Shown here in pieces: positions 53,477 through 62,600 of a stretch of DNA of 64,000 nt. The stretch is from positions 10,178 through 74,177 of the forward strand of contig DIAF01000003.1 in NCBI GenBank assembly GCA_002414665.1, written 5' to 3'. How positions within the stretch are numbered: the stretch's first letter is position 1; the number at the start of each line of letters is the position of its first letter. Made by a program: the position numbers and the translations under genes. The notes under the pieces are model-generated. The model had not been told where the DNA came from. It searched no databases and was given only the letters and a program-made list of their open reading frames with translations. This DNA comes from Halieaceae bacterium UBA5085. Lineage in GTDB: Bacteria; Pseudomonadota; Gammaproteobacteria; Pseudomonadales; Halieaceae.

Positions 53477-54250
53477 ATGGCAGTTACGATCAAGACAGCG
53501 GACGAAATCGAAAAGATGCGCGTGGCCGGGCGCCTGGCCGCCGAGGTTCTGGAGATGATCCGGCCCCGGGTTGAGCCCGGCATTACCACCGGGGAACTCG
53601 ACCGGATTTGCCACGAGTACATTACCGAGGTGCAGCAGGCCATCCCCGCTCCCCTGAACTACCACGGCTTCCCGCGCTCCATCTGCACCTCGATCAACGA
53701 GGTGGTGTGCCACGGCATTCCCTCGGATACCAAAAAACTGAAGTCCGGCGACATCGTCAACATCGATGTCACCGTCATCAAGGACGGCTACCACGGCGAC
53801 ACCAGTATCATGGTAGAGGTCGGCGAGGTGGCTCCACATGCCCAGCGCCTGATACAGGTCACCCAGGAATGCCTCTACAAAGCCCTCGCTCTGGTGCGAC
53901 CTGGCACGACGCTGGGTGACATCGGCGCGGTCATCCAGGAGCACGCAGAGAAAAACTACTACTCCGTGGTCCGGGAGTACTGTGGGCACGGTATCGGCAA
54001 GGTGTTCCACGAAGATCCCCAGGTGCTGCACTATGGCAAGCCGGGCACCGGCCTGGTGCTGGAGGAAGGCATGACCTTCACTATCGAGCCGATGATCAAC
54101 GCCGGCCGCCGTCACACAAAGCTCAACGCAAAGGACGGCTGGACGGTCACCACCCGTGACGGCAGGCTCTCCGCCCAGTGGGAGCACACCCTCGGTGTAA
54201 CGGCCGATGGCTGCGAAATTTTCACGCGGCGCGCCGATGAAAGCTTCTGA
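53477..54250 (+). CDS. map: Methionine aminopeptidase, type I
   Basis: A 257-residue enzyme removing the initiator methionine. Metal ligands match the E. coli numbering: D97 and D108 (VNIDVTVIKDGYHGDTS), the histidine of GHGIGKVFHEDPQV, and glutamates in MTFTIEPMI and QWEHTLGV; H79 of EVVCHGIP is the substrate-side histidine. It is the first gene of map-glnD-dapC-nth and is divergent from rpsB, a common arrangement. The weak AGGTA ribosome-binding site lies eight bases upstream. Confidence 0.98.
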   Translation: MAVTIKTADEIEKMRVAGRLAAEVLEMIRPRVEPGITTGELDRICHEYITEVQQAIPAPLNYHGFPRSICTSINEVVCHGIPSDTKKLKSGDIVNIDVTVIKDGYHGDTSIMVEVGEVAPHAQRLIQVTQECLYKALALVRPGTTLGDIGAVIQEHAEKNYYSVVREYCGHGIGKVFHEDPQVLHYGKPGTGLVLEEGMTFTIEPMINAGRRHTKLNAKDGWTVTTRDGRLSAQWEHTLGVTADGCEIFTRRADESF

Positions 54251-56945
54251 TTCCGCTGGCGCCGCCTACGCCCAGAGTCCACAGCTGCCTGCAGAGCTGT
54301 TCGATCACGCAGCCTTTGCCGCCGCCGTTGCCGCGGGCAACACCCTGCAGGCCGGCAAACAGGCGCTGAAAACAGCCGCTGACTATCTGGACGCCCAGTT
54401 CACCGCGGGCACCCGGGTGGGGGAGCTGCTGCGCCTGCGCTCCTGGTTCATGGACGTGCTGCTGGGCACCCTGTGGGATAACAGCGACTGGTCAGGGGTG
54501 GAGCCCGCACTGGTCGCCGTGGGAGGTTACGGCCGCGGCGAGCTGCACCCCCACTCGGACATCGACATCCTCGTACTGCTGGGGGAGGACAGCGAGCCCT
54601 GCCACGCGCAGCTGGAACGCTTCCTCACCCAGCTATGGGATCTGGGACTGAACATCGGGCACAGTGTGCGCACCGTCAGCGAGTGCTGTAGCAAGGCGCG
54701 CAAGGACATCACCATACTCACCAACCTGATGGAAACGCGGGTGATTCGCGGGCCACAGGCGCTCATGGAAGACGTTCGGGCGCGCACCGGACCCGACCAG
54801 ATGTGGCCCAGCGCTGACTTCTTCCGCGCCAAGCTTGAGGAGCAGCGGGCCCGACACGCCAAATTCGCCGATACCGAATACAACCTGGAGCCGAACGTAA
54901 AGAGCTCACCCGGCGGCCTGCGCGACCTGCAGATCATCGCGTGGATAGCGGAACGCCATTTCGGTGTCGACTCTCTGGAGAACATGGACACGGGAGAATT
55001 TCTCACCCCGGACGAACGCCGCATGCTGCTGCATGGCCGGGATTTCATGTGGCAGGTGCGCTACGCCCTGCACATGGTCGCGGGGCGCGAGGAAGATCGC
55101 CTGCTGTTCGACCACCAGCGCACCCTGGCGGCACTCTGGGGTTTCAAGGATGGCAAGAAGCTCGCCGTCGAGCAGTTCATGCAGACCTACTATCGCTGGG
55201 CGCTGGCGCTCGGTGAGCTGAATGAGCTGCTGATACAGAATTTCGACCACGCCATCCTCAGGGCCGACCAGCTGGACGAGGTGCGCATCCTCAACGAGCG
55301 TTTTCAGGTACGCAACGGCTATATCGAATCCCTGCGCGACGACCTGTTCAGCTCACAGCCCAACGCGCTGCTGGAAATATTCGTGCTCGCCGGTCGCGAG
55401 CCGGGCATCATTGGGGTCGGCACCGCCACCATCCGCCTCATTCGCGAGCATCGACACCTGGTCAACAGCGCCTTTCGCGCAGACCCGGCAAACCGCGCCA
55501 GCTTCCTCGAGATCCTCCGCTCGCCCCACAACATGACGCGACTGCTGCGCGGTATGGCGCGCTACGGCATTCTCGGCAACTACCTGCCCGAATTCGGCAA
55601 GATCGTGGGGCAGATGCAGCATGACCTGTTCCATACCTATACGGTGGACGCCCACACCCTGGAAGTCATCCAGTACATGCGCCGCTTCCAGAAACCCGAG
55701 TTCGACGAGCGCTTCCCGGTCAGCAGTCGCGTTGCCAGGCGACTGCCCAAGATCGAGCTGCTCTACATCGCCGGGCTGTATCACGATATCGGCAAGGGGC
55801 GCGGTGGCGATCACTCGGAACTGGGCGCGGTGGATGCCGCGCGCTTCTGTACCGAGCACGGCCTGAGCGAGGAGGATGCAGAACTGGTGGTATGGCTGGT
55901 GCGCAACCACCTGACCATGTCCGCCGTTTCCCAGCGCAAGGACATCTCCGACCCGGAGGTAATCCAGCAGTTCGCCCACCATGTGGGCGACCTGAACCGG
56001 CTCGACTACCTGTTCACCCTGACCGTTGCCGACATCAACGCCACCAATCCCACACTGTGGAACGCCTGGCGCGGCAGCCTGTTGCGACAGCTGTATACGG
56101 GGACGCGGCGGGCGCTGCGGCGCGGGCTGGAAAACCCGGTGGACAAGCAGGTGTGGATTGAGCAGACCCGCAAGGCGGCAGCGGATCTGCTGGAATACCG
56201 CGGTTTCACTGCCGAGGAGTTGGAAGACCTGTGGCGGGAGCAGGGCGAGGACTACTTCCTGCGCGAGAAACCCGAGGATATCGCCTGGCACACCGAGGCG
56301 ATTGCCGGGCATTATGAGCGCGACCAGCCCTTGGTCCTGATCCGCAACAGCTCGGACTCCAGCGTGGCCAATGCGACGCAGATCTTCATCCACGCGCGCA
56401 GCCACGCGCAGCTGTTTTCGCGGGTCTGTGCCGAGCTGGAGCAGTTGGAGCTCAGCGTCCACGATGCGCGCATCTACAACGCCCGTGACGGCATGAGCCT
56501 GGACACTTTTTTCGTGCTCAATTCCGATGGCAGCCCCATCGCCGACGACAGCGCGCGCCTGCGGCACATCCGTGACCAGGTGGCGCGTTCACTGGCGGCG
56601 GCGGACTTTGACCGTGCCCCCAACATTCAGCGCCTCACGCCACGACAGATCAAATCTTTCCCGGTGCCCACTGAAACCAGCATGTTCCTGGACGAGATCA
56701 AACAGGTGACGGTGCTGGAAGTGTCGTCCCGGGACCGCCCCGGCCTGCTCGCGCGGGTTGGCCGGATCTTCGTCGAGCACGGCGTGGAGCTGCAGGCCGC
56801 CAAGATCCAGACCCTGGGCGAACGGGTTGAGGACGTTTTTTTCATCACCGATGCCGAGCAGCGGCCGCTGCAGGACGAAGCGCTCTGTACCGCCATCCAG
56901 AATGCCATCAAAGTGCAGCTTGACGATCAACTCGAGGACCACTAG
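54237..56945 (+). CDS. glnD: Bifunctional uridylyltransferase/uridylyl-removing enzyme GlnD
   Basis: A 902-residue nitrogen sensor that uridylylates and deuridylylates PII in response to glutamine. Domain order: nucleotidyltransferase (GGYGRGELHPHSDIDILVLL, from about 96), the GlnD helical linker (YNLEPNVKSSPGGLRDLQII), an HD domain with H516/D517 in LYHDIGKGRGGDHSELG, and two ACT domains (about 700-790 and 820-900; VTVLEVSSRDRPGLLARVGR). The start overlaps the map stop by 14 bp. An in-frame ATG ten codons earlier (54207) is possible. Confidence 0.97.
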   Translation: MKASDSAGAAYAQSPQLPAELFDHAAFAAAVAAGNTLQAGKQALKTAADYLDAQFTAGTRVGELLRLRSWFMDVLLGTLWDNSDWSGVEPALVAVGGYGRGELHPHSDIDILVLLGEDSEPCHAQLERFLTQLWDLGLNIGHSVRTVSECCSKARKDITILTNLMETRVIRGPQALMEDVRARTGPDQMWPSADFFRAKLEEQRARHAKFADTEYNLEPNVKSSPGGLRDLQIIAWIAERHFGVDSLENMDTGEFLTPDERRMLLHGRDFMWQVRYALHMVAGREEDRLLFDHQRTLAALWGFKDGKKLAVEQFMQTYYRWALALGELNELLIQNFDHAILRADQLDEVRILNERFQVRNGYIESLRDDLFSSQPNALLEIFVLAGREPGIIGVGTATIRLIREHRHLVNSAFRADPANRASFLEILRSPHNMTRLLRGMARYGILGNYLPEFGKIVGQMQHDLFHTYTVDAHTLEVIQYMRRFQKPEFDERFPVSSRVARRLPKIELLYIAGLYHDIGKGRGGDHSELGAVDAARFCTEHGLSEEDAELVVWLVRNHLTMSAVSQRKDISDPEVIQQFAHHVGDLNRLDYLFTLTVADINATNPTLWNAWRGSLLRQLYTGTRRALRRGLENPVDKQVWIEQTRKAAADLLEYRGFTAEELEDLWREQGEDYFLREKPEDIAWHTEAIAGHYERDQPLVLIRNSSDSSVANATQIFIHARSHAQLFSRVCAELEQLELSVHDARIYNARDGMSLDTFFVLNSDGSPIADDSARLRHIRDQVARSLAAADFDRAPNIQRLTPRQIKSFPVPTETSMFLDEIKQVTVLEVSSRDRPGLLARVGRIFVEHGVELQAAKIQTLGERVEDVFFITDAEQRPLQDEALCTAIQNAIKVQLDDQLEDH

Positions 56946-56951
56946 CGCCCC

Positions 56952-58142
56952 ATGAACGCCCTGCTCGGTGCGCTGCACCCCTACCCCTTTGAAAAACTGC
57001 GCGCACTGTTCGCCGACCTGCAGCCACCCGGCGACCTGGCGCACATTCCCCTGTCCATCGGCGAACCGCGCCATCCCTCGCCACCGTTCGTGCTGGAAAC
57101 ACTCGCAGCGAACCTCCCGCTGCTGGCCAACTACCCCGCCACCCGCGGCGAGGCACCCCTGCGCGAGACCATTGCCGGCTGGCTGCAACAGCGTTTTCAG
57201 CTGCCACGGGTGGATCCGGAATCCGAAATCCTGCCCGTGAACGGCACACGCGAGGCACTGTTTGCCTTCGCCCAGGCGGTGGTGACCGCCGGCGCCGGCG
57301 CGACGGTGGTCAGCCCCAATCCGTTCTACCAGATTTACGAGGGCGCAGCGCTGCTGGCCGGTGCGCGGCCCGAGTTCGTGAACGCCAGCGCCGCGACGGG
57401 TCACCTGCCCGATTTTGCCGCGGTACCCGAATCCGTATGGCAACGCTGCCAGCTGCTCTATATTTGCACCCCGGGCAACCCCAGCGGCGCGGTGATGAGT
57501 GTGGCAGCGCTGCAATCGCTGGTGGAACTGGCGGAGCGGCACGACTTCACTATTGCCAGCGACGAGTGCTACTCGGAAATCTACGCTGATGAAGGCAGTC
57601 CCCCGCCGGGCCTGTTGCAGGCCTGCGCGGCGATGGGGAACGACCGTTTCCGGCGCTGCGTGGTATTCCACAGCCTGAGCAAACGCTCCAACCTGCCGGG
57701 GTTGCGCTCCGGCTTCGTGGCCGGGGACGCCGGGGTACTCGCCGACTTCCTGCGCTACCGCACCTACCACGGCTGCGCCATGCCCCTGCATCACCAGCAG
57801 GCCAGCGTGGCGGCCTGGGGCGACGAGGACCACGTGCGCGCCAACCGCGCGCTGTATCGGCAGAAATTCGACGCGGTGCTGCCCATTCTGCGGGGGCACC
57901 TGACCGTGGAGCGACCAGATGCCGGTTTCTATCTCTGGCCGGAAACACCGCTGGCCGATACCGAGTTCGCCCGGCTGCTGTATCAACAGGCGCACATCAC
58001 CGTGGTCCCCGGCAGCTTTCTCGCCCGCGAGACGCCCCAGGGCAATCCTGGCAGCAACCGGGTGCGCATGGCGCTGGTGGCATCGCTGGACGACTGCGTG
58101 GAAGCCGCCGAGCGCATCGTCAGCGTGCTGGGGCAGCGCTAG
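56952..58142 (+). CDS. dapC: Succinyldiaminopimelate transaminase
   Basis: A 396-residue class I/II aminotransferase of the succinylase branch of lysine and diaminopimelate synthesis. The PLP lysine is K244 in FHSLSKRSNLPGLRSGF; other blocks are IPLSIGEPRHPSPPFV, LPVNGTREALFAFAQA, SPNPFYQIYEGAALLAG, YICTPGNPSGAV and DECYSEIY. Its place right after glnD is shared by many gammaproteobacteria with DapC. It starts six bases after glnD. Confidence 0.93.
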   Translation: MNALLGALHPYPFEKLRALFADLQPPGDLAHIPLSIGEPRHPSPPFVLETLAANLPLLANYPATRGEAPLRETIAGWLQQRFQLPRVDPESEILPVNGTREALFAFAQAVVTAGAGATVVSPNPFYQIYEGAALLAGARPEFVNASAATGHLPDFAAVPESVWQRCQLLYICTPGNPSGAVMSVAALQSLVELAERHDFTIASDECYSEIYADEGSPPPGLLQACAAMGNDRFRRCVVFHSLSKRSNLPGLRSGFVAGDAGVLADFLRYRTYHGCAMPLHHQQASVAAWGDEDHVRANRALYRQKFDAVLPILRGHLTVERPDAGFYLWPETPLADTEFARLLYQQAHITVVPGSFLARETPQGNPGSNRVRMALVASLDDCVEAAERIVSVLGQR

Positions 58143-58145
58143 GCC

Positions 58146-58802
58146 ATGCTGCCAAAAGCCCAGCGCGTTGCGTTTATCCAGCAACGCCTGCAGGAACTCT
58201 ATCCCGAGCCGCCTGTCCCGCTGGACCACAGCGACCCGTATACCCTGCTGATTGCCGTCCTGCTCAGCGCCCAGTGCACCGATGAGCGGGTCAATCAGGT
58301 GACCCCTGCGCTGTTCGCCCGCGCCGACAATCCGCAGGACATGGCGCGGCTCACCGTCGAGGAGATCAGGGCGATCATCCGCCCCTGCGGCCTGTCGCCG
58401 CAGAAATCTGCCGCCATCAAGCGCCTCAGTGAAATCCTGCTGGCTGAACACCAGGGTGTGGTACCCGCTGACATGGAGGCACTTGAGCGCCTGCCGGGGG
58501 TCGGTCACAAAACCGCCAGTGTGGTGATGTCGCAGGCCTTCGGGGTGCCCGCCTTTCCCGTCGATACGCATATTCACCGACTGGCACAGCGCTGGGGACT
58601 CACCAGCGGCAAAAGCGTGGTCCAGACCGAGCGCGACCTGAAGCGGCTGTTTCCGCGCGAGGCCTGGAACCGGTTGCACCTGCAGATCATCTTCTACGGG
58701 CGCGAGTTCTGTTCAGCACGCGGCTGCGATGGCCGTGTGTGCGAGATCTGCCGCACCTGCTACCCGGAGCGCAAACACCCCAAACGCACTCGCAAAGCCT
58801 GA
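58146..58802 (+). CDS. nth: Endonuclease III
   Basis: A 218-residue DNA glycosylase/AP lyase for oxidised pyrimidines. The helix-hairpin-helix LERLPGVGHKTASVV holds the catalytic lysine K122, and the aspartate D140 is in FPVDTHIHR. The iron-sulfur cluster region is unusual: C189, C199, C202 and C205 give spacing x9-x2-x2, with an extra C194, instead of the E. coli x6-x2-x5. The protein ends in a basic tail (KHPKRTRKA). It starts three bases after dapC and ends this operon. Confidence 0.94.
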   Translation: MLPKAQRVAFIQQRLQELYPEPPVPLDHSDPYTLLIAVLLSAQCTDERVNQVTPALFARADNPQDMARLTVEEIRAIIRPCGLSPQKSAAIKRLSEILLAEHQGVVPADMEALERLPGVGHKTASVVMSQAFGVPAFPVDTHIHRLAQRWGLTSGKSVVQTERDLKRLFPREAWNRLHLQIIFYGREFCSARGCDGRVCEICRTCYPERKHPKRTRKA

Positions 58803-59059
58803 ACGGGTGCGTGACGGCAGCCGCCGGACTCGTGACATCAGTATGCGTTGTGGCCCTTGAACGGGACTGTATGCACCCCGGTCCACTGTGTATGCGATGG
58901 GTGCGTAGCATAAATAACCGCTCCAATACAAACACGAGGCGCCTTGCGGGTGTCACGAGCGCGTGGGAAGAATCCGCACAGACAACGCATCTCGCGTTGA
59001 GGCGGATTCTGGCCAGCATCCGGCGTGTGCATCGGGGGACTGGCAGGGGAGAGGGGCGA

Positions 59060-59611
59060 ATGCATCAAAAAGAGCAGGGCCGGTTCTACTGGGTGGCGGG
59101 CGCACTCGTGCAACTCCTGGGGGCGATGGCCGCGTTTGCGCAACCCACGCTGATTACGCCGCTGGATGTGGCCCGATCGCACCAGTATTCCTCCGTGACG
59201 GATGACCACTCGCAGTCCGGGCTCTATGACGTCAAGAGTCCCCTGGAAATTCACGTGCGCATTCATCACCTGCACGTGCCCAAGGAGGGATACGCCACAA
59301 TCACGTATACATTCGCTCAGGAAAATAAGGACAGTGCGGTGATCCGCCGTGGCCGCGGTGAGCAATCCATCGCTACGCTGAACGCCAGCCGTATCCTCAG
59401 CGGGAAGGCCTTCGCAAACATGGATATTCCCAAGGGCGAGAGGGCGGTGCTGTACGGTTGGCCGGCCACCGAAGCCAACATCACCCTCTCCAACTTCCTG
59501 GTGGACGAACTGCACCTCCTCGACACGGGCCAGTGGTTCTCCTTTCACCAGCCCCAGAACAACGTGTCCAAACATAACAAAGCAACGGGCCCCCGTCTGG
59601 AGCCTCGCTAA
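59060..59611 (+). CDS. Small secreted protein of unknown function upstream of an SpvB/RHS-type protein
   Basis: A 183-residue protein with a signal peptide (YWVAGALVQLLGAMAAFAQP). The mature part begins LITPLDVARSHQYSSVTDDH and looks beta-rich, with alternating hydrophobic residues (VKSPLEIHVRIHHLHV, YATITYTFAQEN). I recognise no domain. A GGGGAGAGGGG tract precedes the ATG at 59060; the in-frame sequence upstream lacks signal character. The 257-bp gap after nth shows nothing I can assign. It ends 65 bp before the giant RHS-type gene in the same direction, so the two are probably co-expressed. Confidence 0.7.
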   Translation: MHQKEQGRFYWVAGALVQLLGAMAAFAQPTLITPLDVARSHQYSSVTDDHSQSGLYDVKSPLEIHVRIHHLHVPKEGYATITYTFAQENKDSAVIRRGRGEQSIATLNASRILSGKAFANMDIPKGERAVLYGWPATEANITLSNFLVDELHLLDTGQWFSFHQPQNNVSKHNKATGPRLEPR

Positions 59612-59676
59612 CCGGCTCGCAGGCGATGGCGAACCTCCCGATTTTCGCCCAGGGGCGACCCAAGGTGGATAAGAAG

Positions 59677-62600
59677 ATGGCCCGTTTACTCCTACATGTC
59701 GTTGGCACGCTGTGCGTTCTGCTCCCGGCGATATCGGCCCCTGCGGCCATACCCCCACCTTTGAGCAACCCGGATGTGTCGCCTGAGCCGGCACTCGGAG
59801 CCGAGCATCACGGTGCGCTTTCGGGTCGGGCCGCCGTGAGCGCTGGCGGCAACGCGGCCTACACGATTCCACTGGAACTGCCGCCGGCCCGTCGGGGGCT
59901 GGTCCCCGACCTGTCACTCTCCTACAACAGCAACATGCAGAATTCGATCGTGGGTTTGGGGTGGTTTCTGCAGGGTACGTCTGCGATTACCCGTTGCCCC
60001 AAAACCCTCAGCCAGGACAATGAATCCCGCCCGGTGCGGTATGACCTTGATGATGCCTATTGCCTGGACGGCCACAAGCTGGTCGCCGTCTCCGGCACCT
60101 ACGGCGCCCACGGCACGGTCTATCGCACAGAGATCGATCAGTTCAAGTCGATACAGTCGTGGACGGAGGCCGGCGTGCCCGGCGGGCCAGCCTCGTTCGA
60201 AGTCAGAACGAAGAGCGGTTTGCGTCTCTTCTACGGCACAAGTTCTGATTCCCGGGTGGAAGGTCAGGGCTCAGGCGCGGTACGCACCTGGGCGCTGCAC
60301 CGGGTAGAGGACGCTTCAACAAACTTCTACCGATACATCTATCACGAGAACACCACGCTTGGGCAGCACTACATCACCAAAATCGAATATAACCCGGTAC
60401 CCGTTGTCGGTGGCGGGGGCCAGATCACCTGGCAGGCGCCCGACACGGAAGTAAATTTTCTCTATGAGGCCAGACCCGACACCCCCACCCACTATGAGGG
60501 CGGCTCCCCCTACCAGCCCACGCCGCAACGTATTGCCCAGATACAAACGCGGGTTGATGGCCATCTGGTTTTTGATTACCAGTTGACCTACGAGACTGTC
60601 GGTGCCGACGACCGGTCGCGGCTGATCCGTATCGATAGGTGTGACGGTGTGGGTGAGTGTCAGGAGCCGATTGAATTGGAATGGTGGGATAATGATGTCC
60701 CGGGGTATACCGAATCCACGATGACCGTCCCCTATTTCCATGCCAGCGGGAGTACCGGAACAAACAGTTCAGCTGCGAAGATCGGGCAGACGCATAACGT
60801 GCCGCGCTGGCACGATGTCAATGGTGATGGCAAACCCGACTATGTACTGCCCGCTCCGAATACCCACGGTCAGTTTCCGAACTCGAACATGAGTTTCGAT
60901 GTTTTGCTCTCGCAAGCCTCAGGCGGTTACCTGTCGCAAACCTGGACGACGGCGCTGGGCGGGCATCCGAAGGATTTCAGCTGGGTGGATATCGACGGAG
61001 ATGGGCGAACGGATATCGTCAAGGTACCCACGGGCGGTGGTACGCTGAAAACAGCGTTATCGACAGGCAGTGGTTTCCAGGACAACTCAGGGTACGACAA
61101 CGCCTCCTTGTCCAGCGGGTCGTTCCCCAACCCACAGTACTACCGCCTCGCCGACATGAATGGTGATGGCTTGTTCGATCTGGTGCGTATGGAGGAAACG
61201 CACCGCTACCTGGGCGGTTGGGTGTATGAGCTTGATGTCATCCGGGTTCGCGTTTACCTCAATACCGGCACGGGGTTTGCCTCGAGCTCTGTATTGTGGG
61301 GCGGACCCTTTCCTGCCGACAAGTACGACCTGCTGGATTTGACGGGAGACGGCCTTGCCGACCTGGTTGTGAACGACCAGAGAGTCTATGCCAACACAGG
61401 ACACCAACTGGAAGCGCAATGGCAGGACTTCACCGCGCCTCCCGGTGGGTTTGATGTAGTGGCATATGCAGACGTCGACGGCGACGGGCTGCTGGATCGA
61501 CGTGTCATGACCTGGCAGTCGAATGGAACCTGGCAGGGCGTGTGGGTGTGCTGCGAAGTGCAGCGCAATACGGGGACACGCTTTCTGAGTGTGCAGAGTC
61601 CGGTTTCCTCCAAACAGCCCGCCTACGTCATTGATGATAATTCGCTCCTCGACGAGTATTGGCGCGCTGCATCAACCAGCGAGGTTGAGACCGGGGTCGG
61701 TGCCACCGCGCCGCCGGTCTTGTCTACAGACCTCCATGTGGATTATTCGACAGACAGCAGCGGCACGAACTTCAACGACACCACAACCACCTATAATGAG
61801 CGGATGAACTTCTTTCATCAGTGGACGGACCTGAACGGCGATGGCCTGAATGACCTGACGCTGTCGCGTACCCGGTATTGCCATACCTATAACGTCACCT
61901 ATTCCTACGCAGGTGGTTATGTGACAAAGAAACGTTGGCGTAACTGTGAGGACGGCGAGCTCAAGGTTTTTATGGCTCACGGGGCGCGCCTGAACCTGCT
62001 GAAGACCGTCCGCGAGTCCTTCGGGCGCGAAACCGAGTTCACGTACAAGCCACTGACAGACACCTCAGTCTACACCAAGGGTGGCAGTGCGGTATTTCCG
62101 GATTACGATATCCAGGACAGCACCCCCGTGGTGTCACGGCTGCGCCAGTCCAATGGCATCGGTGGCTACACGACGACCGACTACCGCTACCAGGGCCTCG
62201 TGCGCAATGTGCAGGGCAGGGGCAGCCTCGGCTTCGAGAAGATCACGGTGGACAATAGTGACACCGGCATCCTGACGGAAACGGAGTACAGCCAGACCTT
62301 CCCTCACATCGCCAAGGCGACCCGGGTTTCCACCTACCGCGCCAGCGACCAACGGCTACTGAGCCGGGTAACGACGAACTACAGCGCGCAATCCACGGCG
62401 GCGGCCAACGTGGTCTACTCCTACGTGGACACACAGATCGAACAGCGCTATGCCCTTGAGGGTGCACCGGGGCGCTTGTTGTCGACGACCACGACCAGCA
62501 ACAGCGACCTGGACCTCTATGGCAATGTCGGTGAAACCGAAGTGGTGACGGTCGACCACGAGAACGCACTGCAGCACACGTCGCTGACCCTGCGCGACTA

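Noticed and set aside
56589..58679. 696-codon minus-strand open frame
   Set aside because: Antisense across glnD, dapC and nth; composition is that of a shadow frame and no motif is visible.
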